From contig SVUC01000011.1 of the NCBI GenBank assembly GCA_015063455.1, positions 1 to 32,570 of the forward strand: DNA of 32,570 nt. The letters run 5' to 3'. Within the stretch, counting starts at the first letter, position 1. Each line of letters begins with the position of its first letter. Below, in pieces: positions 25,260-32,570 of this stretch. The position numbers and the translations under genes were made by a program. Under the pieces are notes generated by a model. That model saw only the letters and a program-made list of their open reading frames with translations. It did no database searches and was not told where the DNA came from. The stretch comes from Oscillospiraceae bacterium (GTDB taxonomy: Bacteria > Bacillota > Clostridia > Oscillospirales > CAG-272).

Positions 25260-25289
25260 TTGATTTTTGTATACGTAATCTGATATAAT
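25260..25289 (+). promoter_or_regulatory. Promoter of lepA
   Basis: TTGATT (25260-25265) and TATAAT (25284-25289) have an 18-bp spacer. The predicted leader to lepA is about 30 nt. Confidence 0.75.
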
Positions 25290-25324
25290 ATATTGAATAA
25301 GTATTTTTTGTAACAGGAGTTTTT

Positions 25325-27145
25325 ATGCCTCTCAGCGAAAAACAGAAACATATAAGAAATTTTTCAATTGTAGCACACATTGACCACGGTAAATCTACTC
25401 TTGCTGACCGTATCCTCGAGTTTTCCAACACTGTTGAAAAGAGAGATATGGAAGAACAGCTCCTTGACGATATGGAGCTTGAAAAAGAAAGAGGTATTAC
25501 GATCAAGGCGCGTGCTGTCAGAATTGACTATACTGCTCCCGACGGAGAAGAATATGCGCTCAATATGATCGACACTCCCGGTCACGTTGACTTTAACTAT
25601 GAAGTATCCCGTTCGCTCAACGCGTGCGAAGGCGCGATACTCGTTGTCGATGCAACTCAGGGTATCGAAGCGCAGACTCTTGCGAACGCATACCTTGCAG
25701 TCGACGCAAATCTCGAGATCGTTCCCGTAATCAATAAAGCGGATCTTCCGTCAGCTATGCCCGACAGATGCAAGGCTGAGATTGAAGACATTATCGGTAT
25801 TCCCGCAGAGGATGCCCCTGTTGTGTCCGCAAAGACGGGACTTAATATTGCAGACGTAATGAAGGCGATCATTGAGCAGATCCCCGCTCCTGAAGGAGAT
25901 GCGGATGCTCCCCTGAAATGTCTGATCTTCGACTCGGTTTACAACAGCTACCTCGGTGTTGTTGTTTATATTCGAGTTGTGGAAGGTACTCTCAAGGTAG
26001 GAGACAAGATCAAGCTTATGCACACAGGTGCGGAATTTGATGTTGTCGAGGTCGGAGTTATGGATCCGTTTGGACTCAGATCTACGGGTGAGCTTTCAGC
26101 CGGCGAGGTTGGATATTTTACAGCTTCTATAAAAAACGTAAGCGATACCCGTGTCGGCGACACCGTAACTCACTCTGACAGACCTGCGGACGAGCCGCTG
26201 CCCGGATTCAAGAAAGCACAGTCAATGGTGTATGCGGGTATTTATCCGGCAGACGGCGCAAAATACAATGAAACAAAGGATGCACTTGAGAAGCTTCAGC
26301 TCAACGATGCCGCATTTACATTCGAGCCTGAGACATCAATCGCTCTCGGATTCGGATTCCGCTGCGGATTCCTCGGACTTCTTCATATGGAGATCATTGA
26401 AGAGAGACTTGAGAGAGAATTCAATCTTGATCTTATCACGACCGCGCCGAGCGTTATCTACGAGATAACGAAGAAAAATGGCGAGGTTATCCGTATTGAC
26501 AACCCGACGAACTATCCGGGACCCGATGAGATAGAAGTTGCTGCTGAGCCTGTTGTTGCTGCATCAGTAATCACGCCTACCGAGTATGTCGGCGGAATTA
26601 TGGATCTTTGTCAGGACAGACGAGGCGTGTTCATTGACATGAAGTACATTGATACCGAAAGAGTAGAGCTTCACTACAAGCTGCCGCTGAACGAGATCAT
26701 CTACGATTTCTTTGATGCGCTCAAATCGAGAAGCCGCGGTTATGCCTCTCTTGACTATGAGCTTGAGGGTTATGAGCCGTCAAATCTCGTTAAGCTCGAC
26801 TTCCTTCTCAACGGAGATATGGTTGACGCTCTTACGTTTATCGTTCACAACGATAAGGCATACGGCAGAGCGAGAAAGATCGCTGAAAAGCTCAAGGAAA
26901 ATATTCCGCGTCAGCTCTTTGAAGTACCGATCCAGGCTGCTATCGGCTCAAAGATCATCGCAAGAGAGACTGTCAAAGCGCTCCGCAAAGACGTTCTTGC
27001 GAAGTGTTACGGCGGTGACATCACCCGTAAAAAGAAGCTTCTTGAAAAACAGAAGGAAGGTAAAAAGAAGATGCGTCAGCTTGGTTCTGTTGAGGTTTCT
27101 CCCGAGGCATTCATGGCAGTTCTCAAGCTTGATGATGATAACTGA
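25325..27145 (+). CDS. lepA: Elongation factor 4 (LepA)
   Basis: This 606-residue translational GTPase acts on ribosomes, where it is linked to back-translocation and biogenesis. G motifs are AHIDHGKST (18-26), RGITIK (switch I), DTPGHVDF and NKADLP. Domain 2 ([16 protein letters not shown]), domain III/V and the LepA C-terminal domain ([21 protein letters not shown]) follow in normal order. Length is typical. ATG has AGGAG upstream. hemW follows 159 nt later on the same strand, a pairing common in Bacillota. Confidence 0.98.
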   Translation: MPLSEKQKHIRNFSIVAHIDHGKSTLADRILEFSNTVEKRDMEEQLLDDMELEKERGITIKARAVRIDYTAPDGEEYALNMIDTPGHVDFNYEVSRSLNACEGAILVVDATQGIEAQTLANAYLAVDANLEIVPVINKADLPSAMPDRCKAEIEDIIGIPAEDAPVVSAKTGLNIADVMKAIIEQIPAPEGDADAPLKCLIFDSVYNSYLGVVVYIRVVEGTLKVGDKIKLMHTGAEFDVVEVGVMDPFGLRSTGELSAGEVGYFTASIKNVSDTRVGDTVTHSDRPADEPLPGFKKAQSMVYAGIYPADGAKYNETKDALEKLQLNDAAFTFEPETSIALGFGFRCGFLGLLHMEIIEERLEREFNLDLITTAPSVIYEITKKNGEVIRIDNPTNYPGPDEIEVAAEPVVAASVITPTEYVGGIMDLCQDRRGVFIDMKYIDTERVELHYKLPLNEIIYDFFDALKSRSRGYASLDYELEGYEPSNLVKLDFLLNGDMVDALTFIVHNDKAYGRARKIAEKLKENIPRQLFEVPIQAAIGSKIIARETVKALRKDVLAKCYGGDITRKKKLLEKQKEGKKKMRQLGSVEVSPEAFMAVLKLDDDN

Positions 27146-27251
27146 GTGGGAAAACGTACTTGTGTGAAGAGTTGCGAAATTGCAAGTGCCCCTTGAAGTA
27201 TCCGAGCATTTTTCCTTATGCAAAAAATCTCCGATGTTTCCCATCCCACTC
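27144..27251 (+). other. Possible structured RNA in the lepA-hemW spacer
   Basis: GAGTGGGA (27144-27151, overlapping the lepA stop) is an exact reverse complement of TCCCACTC (27244-27251). Between them lie smaller candidate stems, such as ACTTG with CAAGT and a GAG/CTC-closed T/A stem. The arrangement looks like a closed multibranch fold ahead of hemW. No known riboswitch class is recognised. Confidence 0.3.
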
Positions 27252-27304
27252 CCAATGCGTAGCACAAAAATGTTATCAAAAAACAAACGAAAGGCTGAAA
27301 TCTT

Positions 27305-28507
27305 ATGCAGATCAATCTGAATGAACGGAAACGTCTTGGACTTTACTTTCATATTCCGTTCTGCATATCGAAGTGCGCGTACTGTGACTTCAACTCAGCG
27401 CCGCCACAGAACGAAACAATAATATCAGATTATATCAGCGCGATGATCGCTCATATGGAGAGCTACAGGGTCGTTGCGGGAGCATATGAGCCTGATACGG
27501 TTTTCATCGGAGGCGGGACACCTACATCTATTCCGACATCTGAGCTTATAAGACTCATCCGTGCTATCAAGCATAATTTCAAGCTGACCAGACACGTTGA
27601 GTTTTCTATCGAGGCAAATCCTGCGACAGTGACATATCCGTCACTTCTGAAGCTTCACAGAGCAGGTGTGAATCGAATCAGCTTTGGGCTGCAGAGCGCA
27701 CACGAGAACGAACTGCAGATCCTCTCGCGAAAGCACACCCGTAAGGAATTCTATGCATCGTACCGTATGGCGCGTGACGCGAGATTTGATAACATCAATG
27801 TGGACCTGATGTTCGGAATTCCTCAGCAGACAATAGATTCTCTCCTTCATTCAATTCACTATGTAACAGGACTCAGACCTGAGCATATATCTCTTTACGA
27901 TTTGAAGATCGAGCCCGGAACTGCGTTTTATAATAATTACGCCGAGATAGCACCGTATCTTCCCGACGACGATACTGAGGCGGATATGTACCTTGCGGCG
28001 ATAGATCTTCTCAGAGACCGCGGATATTATCAGTACGAGATATCGAATTTTGCACTTCCCGGACGTATGTGTGCCCACAATCTGAAATATTGGAATTGCG
28101 ACGAATATCTCGGGTTCGGGGTATCAGCGCACTCGTTCTTCAACGGCAGCAGATTTTCATTTACTCCCGACATCAAAAAATATATTCAGGGAGTGACGGT
28201 AAAGGAGTCTAAGGTCAAGCTGACTGACAGCTGCGAGAAGGTTGAGGACAGAGAGCGAATGGGTGAGTATATAATGCTCAGACTCAGGCTCACCGCAGGA
28301 ATTGATTCCCGCGAATTTGCCCTCAGATTCGGTTTCTCATTCGAATCGCTGTACGGCAGAAAGTGCGAAATGTTTATAAGAAACGGATTTATGACAGCAA
28401 AAAACGGCATCTATGCTTTGACACCCGCCGGTATGTTTGTGTCAAATTATATTATTTCGGAAATACTTGAATTTGAGGATTTCGGAAAATATTATTTCGG
28501 CGGATGA
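27305..28507 (+). CDS. hemW: HemW, radical SAM heme chaperone
   Basis: This 400-residue HemN-like radical SAM protein has the motif CISKCAYCDF (C20, C24, C27). The fourth position is Phe, whereas HemN has Cys, which favours HemW, a heme-binding chaperone. YFHIPFC, FIGGGTPTSI, SIEANPATV, NRISFGLQS and NVDLMFGIPQQT are family stretches. The HemN C-terminal domain follows (EYIMLRLRLTAGID). AAAGG lies ten bases before ATG. It follows lepA. Confidence 0.94.
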   Translation: MQINLNERKRLGLYFHIPFCISKCAYCDFNSAPPQNETIISDYISAMIAHMESYRVVAGAYEPDTVFIGGGTPTSIPTSELIRLIRAIKHNFKLTRHVEFSIEANPATVTYPSLLKLHRAGVNRISFGLQSAHENELQILSRKHTRKEFYASYRMARDARFDNINVDLMFGIPQQTIDSLLHSIHYVTGLRPEHISLYDLKIEPGTAFYNNYAEIAPYLPDDDTEADMYLAAIDLLRDRGYYQYEISNFALPGRMCAHNLKYWNCDEYLGFGVSAHSFFNGSRFSFTPDIKKYIQGVTVKESKVKLTDSCEKVEDRERMGEYIMLRLRLTAGIDSREFALRFGFSFESLYGRKCEMFIRNGFMTAKNGIYALTPAGMFVSNYIISEILEFEDFGKYYFGG

Positions 28508-28523
28508 TTAAAAATTGTTTGAA

Positions 28524-28574
28524 TAAAAAAGACTGCTGCAATTTCACTTTGCGTGACTGCAGCAGTCCTTTTTT
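28524..28574. terminator. Bidirectional terminator between hemW and uppP
   Basis: GACTGCTGCA (28531-28540) pairs perfectly with TGCAGCAGTC (28558-28567). AAAAAA lies before and TTTTTT after, so both convergent transcripts can end here. Confidence 0.88.
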
Positions 28575-29406
28575 ATCTTGTGAAAATAAAGTAGATAAGA
28601 ACAACAGCTCCGAGTATGATCCTGTACCACCCGAACGATTCAAAGCTGTGACGGCGTACAAAGCCGATGAGGAATTTGATCGCCACAAGAGATACAACGA
28701 ACGCGGTGATGATTCCGACGATCATTACAACTATCTCAGTTGTCGAGAAAGCAACTCCGTAATCCGAGACGTATTTGACGATCTTGAGTAAACTTGCTCC
28801 GAACATTACGGGAATAGCGAGGAAGAACGAGAATTCCGCAGCGGCTGTTCTTGAAACACCGACACACATCGCACCGATGATAGTTGAACCGGATCGGGAT
28901 GTTCCTGGGATCAAGGAGAGCATCTGGAATGCGCCTACTTCAAGAGAGGTCAGATTTGACATATCGTGGACGGAATTTGTGCGGTAAACCTTGTTTTTGT
29001 GTTTTCTCTCGATCACAATGAACACGACACCGTAGACGATCAATGCGGCGGCAACGGTGACATAGTTGTAAAGATACTTGTCAAGGAGATCGTCGAACAA
29101 AAGTCCGACAATTGCAGCAGGGATTGCGGCAATTACGATCTTTAGCCACAACTTCCACGTTTTGTTCTGTTCATCCTTTGTTTTTCCGCGGCTCCACGGG
29201 AACAGCGTATTCCAATAGAGAATGAGAACGGCAAGGATCGAGCCAAATTGAATGACAACTCGGAACATTTCCATAAATTCGGGGGAGACATCGAGCTCGA
29301 CAAATTCATCGAACAGGATCATGTGTCCCGTACTAGACACGGGAAGCCATTCGGTAATTCCCTGAACGACTCCGAGAAAAAAAGCTTTTAATATTTCAAT
29401 AAACAT
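28573..29406 (-). CDS. uppP: Undecaprenyl-diphosphatase UppP (BacA)
   Basis: This 277-residue membrane enzyme recycles undecaprenyl pyrophosphate for cell wall synthesis; the family is known for bacitracin resistance. Signatures are VQGITEWLPVSSTGHM near the N-terminus and LIPGTSRSGSTI in the second half. Seven to eight hydrophobic spans are visible. The track starts at a TTG (29412), but ATG 29406 is two codons later and gives MFIEILKAFFLGVVQG, the usual start. There is no strong ribosome binding site. The gene begins 15 nt after the U32 stop, so coupling is likely. Confidence 0.94.
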   Translation of the reverse strand: MFIEILKAFFLGVVQGITEWLPVSSTGHMILFDEFVELDVSPEFMEMFRVVIQFGSILAVLILYWNTLFPWSRGKTKDEQNKTWKLWLKIVIAAIPAAIVGLLFDDLLDKYLYNYVTVAAALIVYGVVFIVIERKHKNKVYRTNSVHDMSNLTSLEVGAFQMLSLIPGTSRSGSTIIGAMCVGVSRTAAAEFSFFLAIPVMFGASLLKIVKYVSDYGVAFSTTEIVVMIVGIITAFVVSLVAIKFLIGFVRRHSFESFGWYRIILGAVVLIYFIFTR

Positions 29407-29421
29407 AATCAAATTATATTA

Positions 29422-30693
29422 TTATCCGAGACGGATAATGTCACCTTCGTGAACTTCAAAGGGTACTTTGAGGCGGAAATACATAGACGGATGAGGTGCT
29501 GACTCTATCGCTTCGTTTTCTTCGTTTCTCAGGTCATCAGCAATGAATGCTCTTCCGATTTTGCCGGGGGAGATCATCTCGACCGTATCTCCGCGAACGA
29601 GCTTGTTGCGCTGAATGAAAAGAACATCGTACATTCCGTCAGCATCGGGAACGGTAGAATCCTCAACAGCGGTTGCGATGTACGCTTTCTCTCGGATGTA
29701 TCCGAGCTCTTTTACACAAGCCGCATCCTCGTGGGGAGGACCGAAGAAGAATCCAGTGCCGTACTCACGGTGGCTGACTCCATCAAGCTCATTTGCCCAA
29801 TCTTCATTGAATTTATATGCTGAGGGATCACGGCGGTATTCGTCGATTGCGAGACGGTAAGTGTTAGTTACAACTGCGGTATAGTACGCACTCTTGACAC
29901 GTCCTTCGATCTTATAGCTTGAGATCCCCGCTTCTTCAAGCTCGGGAATGTGTCGTATCATACACATATCCTTTGACGCCATAAAGAATGTCTCGCCGTT
30001 CGGATCCTGTTCAGCCGTGACAACCGAGGGAATGTTGGGACGGTTAGCTTCACCGAGATCGATCGCTGTGGGAGAATACTTCCATCTGCAAGACTGAGCG
30101 CAAGCGCCGTGATTTGCGTCACGTCCTGTAAAGTAATTCGAGAGAAGGCATCGTCCGCTGTACGCAATGCACATAGCACCGTGCACGAAGGTCTCAAGCT
30201 CAAGAGAATCGGGAATATTTGCTCTGATCTCGCGAATGTCAGCGAGAGATAATTCGCGCGCGAGAACCACTCTTGATGCGCCGAGCTTGTGCCAAGCGAT
30301 ACACGCCTGAGCCGAGACTGCACTTGCCTGAGTAGAAATGTGGATCTCAAGATTCGGCGCGATCTCTCTGACGAGCATAACAACGCCGATATCCGCAACG
30401 ATTACTGCATCAACGCGGATATCGTCAAGGAATTTTATGTACTCTCTGAGCTCTCCGTACTCAGAGGTGTGCGGCATTACATTTACCGTAACATACAGCT
30501 TTACACCGTGCTTGTGACAGAATTCGAGGGCATGGGCGAGCTCTTCTCTGTCAAAATTTGTCGATGCGGCTCTCATTCCGAAGTTTTTTCCGGCGAGATA
30601 AACAGCATCGGCGCCGTAAATAACTGCGGATTTTAATTTTTCAAAATTTCCAGCGGGGGAGAGAAGCTCCGCCTTTTTATATTTTCCGCCCAT
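29422..30693 (-). CDS. U32-family peptidase-like protein (TrhP/YegQ type)
   Basis: This 423-residue protein carries the U32 signature region ETFVHGAMCIAYSGRCLLSN and the Cys-rich HGACAQSCRW. AELLSPAGNFEKLKSAVIYGADAVY is typical of the N-terminus. Members of this branch are involved in tRNA U34 hydroxylation (TrhP) rather than true proteolysis. I infer that role only by resemblance. The ORF track uses a TTG at 30723 that overlaps the upstream gene. ATG 30693 lies one base after the TGA of the Dabb gene (TGATATG) and is preferred. Confidence 0.88.
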   Translation of the reverse strand: MGGKYKKAELLSPAGNFEKLKSAVIYGADAVYLAGKNFGMRAASTNFDREELAHALEFCHKHGVKLYVTVNVMPHTSEYGELREYIKFLDDIRVDAVIVADIGVVMLVREIAPNLEIHISTQASAVSAQACIAWHKLGASRVVLARELSLADIREIRANIPDSLELETFVHGAMCIAYSGRCLLSNYFTGRDANHGACAQSCRWKYSPTAIDLGEANRPNIPSVVTAEQDPNGETFFMASKDMCMIRHIPELEEAGISSYKIEGRVKSAYYTAVVTNTYRLAIDEYRRDPSAYKFNEDWANELDGVSHREYGTGFFFGPPHEDAACVKELGYIREKAYIATAVEDSTVPDADGMYDVLFIQRNKLVRGDTVEMISPGKIGRAFIADDLRNEENEAIESAPHPSMYFRLKVPFEVHEGDIIRLG

Positions 30694-30694
30694 A

Positions 30695-30988
30695 TCAGAA
30701 ATCGAGGCAAAGTCTTGCTTCAACTACGGAACGGACATATCCGGCAGCTTCGAGGTGCTTGGGATTTGTCTGATAAGCTGCAAGAGCTTCTTCGGATACG
30801 AATTCGGAGTCAAGCATCATATCTGCGTTAGACGAGGGGAGACGGTCTGTTATGACTTTAAGTGAGATCATTCCGTCGATCTGACCGTTCAGCGCTTCAA
30901 GACGGTGCTTTGCTTCTGCACGAGCCGCAGCTTTTTCTTCTTCAGTGAACGATTCCTTTATCTTCCAAAGGATTATATGCTTAATCAT
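30695..30988 (-). CDS. Dabb (stress-responsive A/B barrel) domain protein
   Basis: This 97-residue single-domain protein starts MIKHIILWKIKESFTEEEK, the usual Dabb start. It continues with an alpha/beta pattern and the family end EALAAYQTNPKHLEAAGYVRSVVEAR. Dabb proteins form small ferredoxin-like dimers. The function in bacteria is mostly unknown. AAAGGA lies upstream of ATG. Its TGA is one base from the U32 start, so the two are translationally linked. RNase J lies upstream on the same strand. Confidence 0.9.
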   Translation of the reverse strand: MIKHIILWKIKESFTEEEKAAARAEAKHRLEALNGQIDGMISLKVITDRLPSSNADMMLDSEFVSEEALAAYQTNPKHLEAAGYVRSVVEARLCLDF

Positions 30989-31044
30989 AATTTTGTAATT
31001 CCTTTCGCAAATGTGTGACTGTAATTTGACGGTATATCTGTCCG

Positions 31045-32570
31045 TCAGACATTCATAATGATCGGGAGGATCATAGGCTTACGCTTTGTTTTTGAATAGA
31101 GGAACTTTGTAAGTGCATCCTTGACATTTGTTTTCATCTGAGTCCATTCGGTAACTCCCGAGTCGAGAGTATCGCAAAGAACATCGCGCACGAGATCGCG
31201 AACATTGTCCATAAGCTCTTCGCTTTCTCTGACGTAAACAAATCCGCGCGAGATGAGGTCGGGACCGGATATGATCGTCGCTTCATCAATGTCAACTGTA
31301 GCTACAACAACGATAAGTCCGTCCTGAGCAAGATGACGACGGTCACGAAGAACGATATTTCCGACGTCTCCCACGCCATATCCGTCAACGAGCATACGAC
31401 CGGAGGGAACTGTACCGTTTTTCTTGCAGGAGTCGCTTGTGAGCTCGAGTACCTGACCGATCTCCATAATAAAAATGTCCTTTGAATCCATTCCCATATA
31501 TTCCGCAAGCTCCTTATGCTGCATAAGGTGATGGTACTCACCGTGGATCGGCATAAAGAATTTCGGCTTTGTGAGGGCGTGGATCAGCTTCAGCTCTTCC
31601 TGGCAAGCGTGTCCCGATACGTGTACAACAGCTTCGTCGTGATATACACTGACACCCTTGCGGTACATTTCGTTTATGATTCGGGATACGAGCTTTTCGT
31701 TACCGGGGATAGCATGAGATGAGAGAACAACGAGATCCTTGGGAGTAAGCTCTACCTGCGAGTGATCTGAGAACGCCATCCTGTAAAGAGCTGACATCGG
31801 CTCACCCTGAGAGCCTGTTGTGATGATCGTGATCTGCTCGAGGGGATAGCGGTTTATATCAGCGATGTCGATAAGGGCACCGTCGGGAACCTCCATATAT
31901 CCGAGGCTGACCGCCGCGCCGACAACATTTATCATACTTCTTCCCGTGATAGCGACCTTGCGTCCGAACTTTACGCTGGAGTTGATGATCTGCTGAACTC
32001 GGTGTACGTTAGATGAGAACGTGGCGATGACGATACGGCGGTCCGTGTTTGTCATAAAGATGTGATCGAGAGATGCGCCTACCTTTCTCTCAGACGGAGT
32101 AAATCCGGGATTGTCAACATTGGTGCTCTCACACATAAGAAGGAGGATACCCTCACGTCCGTATTCGCCGATCCTTGTCAGATCCATCATCTCGCCGCCA
32201 ATGGGGGAAACATCAAGCTTGAAGTCACCTGTGTGCAGGATAACACCGGCAGGTGTGCGGATCGCGATCATACAAGCGTCGGCGATCGAGTGATTTGCGC
32301 GGATGAATTCGCATTTGAACACGCCGAGCTTGAGAATCGTTCCCGCTGTTACGGTGACAAGCTCACGCTCTCCGAGAAGCTTGTGCTCAGCGAGCTTGCT
32401 CTCAATAATTCCGAGGGTAAGACGTGTTCCGTATACTGGAACATCGATCAGCTTGAGAAGATACGGGAGAGAACCGATGTGGTCCTCGTGACCGTGAGTG
32501 ATAAGAATTCCTCTGATTCTATCTGCATTTTTTTCAAGATAAGTGAAATCAGGGATAACGAGATCAACGC
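31045..32570 (-). CDS. rnj: Ribonuclease J (5' end cut by the window edge)
   Basis: This is a metallo-beta-lactamase/beta-CASP ribonuclease of RNA decay and processing. The track begins at an internal GTG (32322), but the frame stays open to the window edge. The extension contains ITHGHEDHIGSLPYLL, the main zinc motif, giving 507 visible residues. Further motifs are FIRANHSIADA, LHTGDFKLD, CESTNVDNPGFTPSE, TGSQGEP, VHVSGHACQEELKL and PIHGEYHHL. The C-terminal end KRKPMILPIIMNV is typical of RNase J. Perhaps 45-60 N-terminal residues lie beyond the window. Confidence 0.95.
   Translation of the reverse strand, partial: VDLVIPDFTYLEKNADRIRGILITHGHEDHIGSLPYLLKLIDVPVYGTRLTLGIIESKLAEHKLLGERELVTVTAGTILKLGVFKCEFIRANHSIADACMIAIRTPAGVILHTGDFKLDVSPIGGEMMDLTRIGEYGREGILLLMCESTNVDNPGFTPSERKVGASLDHIFMTNTDRRIVIATFSSNVHRVQQIINSSVKFGRKVAITGRSMINVVGAAVSLGYMEVPDGALIDIADINRYPLEQITIITTGSQGEPMSALYRMAFSDHSQVELTPKDLVVLSSHAIPGNEKLVSRIINEMYRKGVSVYHDEAVVHVSGHACQEELKLIHALTKPKFFMPIHGEYHHLMQHKELAEYMGMDSKDIFIMEIGQVLELTSDSCKKNGTVPSGRMLVDGYGVGDVGNIVLRDRRHLAQDGLIVVVATVDIDEATIISGPDLISRGFVYVRESEELMDNVRDLVRDVLCDTLDSGVTEWTQMKTNVKDALTKFLYSKTKRKPMILPIIMNV

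Noticed and set aside
1-32570. CRISPR array, complete insertion sequence or prophage
   Set aside because: No regularly spaced repeats, transposase, integrase or phage structural genes were seen.

Overview
The window is a chromosomal stretch from a low-to-moderate GC, anaerobic Bacillota bacterium, most likely class Clostridia (Oscillospiraceae or Lachnospiraceae type). This rests on gene content: a split two-subunit transketolase, the large class III fructose-bisphosphatase, RNase J, a U32 peptidase, the FeoA/FeoB/Cys-rich tail cluster, and strong Gram-positive ribosome binding sites with sigma-A promoters. No species can be named from the sequence alone.

Layout. Bases 1-413 hold a tRNA-Lys(CTT) enclosed in a long inverted repeat, then a hairpin and a 41-codon fragment that looks like the start of a mobile-element protein. 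Bases 646-7907 (minus strand) form a sensory and surface module: a BlaI/MecI-type repressor, a 1693-residue M56 (BlaR1-like) membrane peptidase with a very large outer region, and a leucine-rich-repeat lipoprotein. A consensus promoter carrying two BlaI-like operators drives it. Bases 8244-11256 (plus) form the ferrous iron uptake locus feoA, feoB and a small Cys-rich membrane protein, with three copies of a GTTAG-N6-CTAAC box.

Bases 11250-13954 hold a cytoplasmic family 2 glycosidase (minus), divergent from a YuiD/PAP2-like membrane protein and a small membrane protein (plus). A 20-bp palindrome lies between the divergent genes. Bases 14019-15061 (minus) hold a radical SAM/SPASM protein and tRNA-Ser(GCT). 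Bases 15286-17097 (plus) hold the two transketolase subunits. Bases 17159-21579 (minus) hold fructose-bisphosphatase, an SGNH hydrolase and an unusual fusion of arylamine N-acetyltransferase with a C_GCAxxG_C_C domain. Bases 21743-25106 (minus) hold a histidine phosphatase, the copper P-type ATPase copA and a CopZ-like chaperone. Bases 25325-28507 (plus) hold lepA and hemW, separated by a spacer that may fold. Bases 28573-32570 (minus) hold RNase J (cut by the window edge), a Dabb-domain protein, a U32 peptidase and uppP.

Most genes are ordinary housekeeping or metal homeostasis genes. The least ordinary parts are the BlaI / giant M56 receptor / LRR lipoprotein module, the NAT-C_GCAxxG_C_C fusion, the repeated box at the feo genes, and several unexplained palindromic or structured intergenic stretches. 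No CRISPR array, complete insertion sequence or complete prophage was seen.
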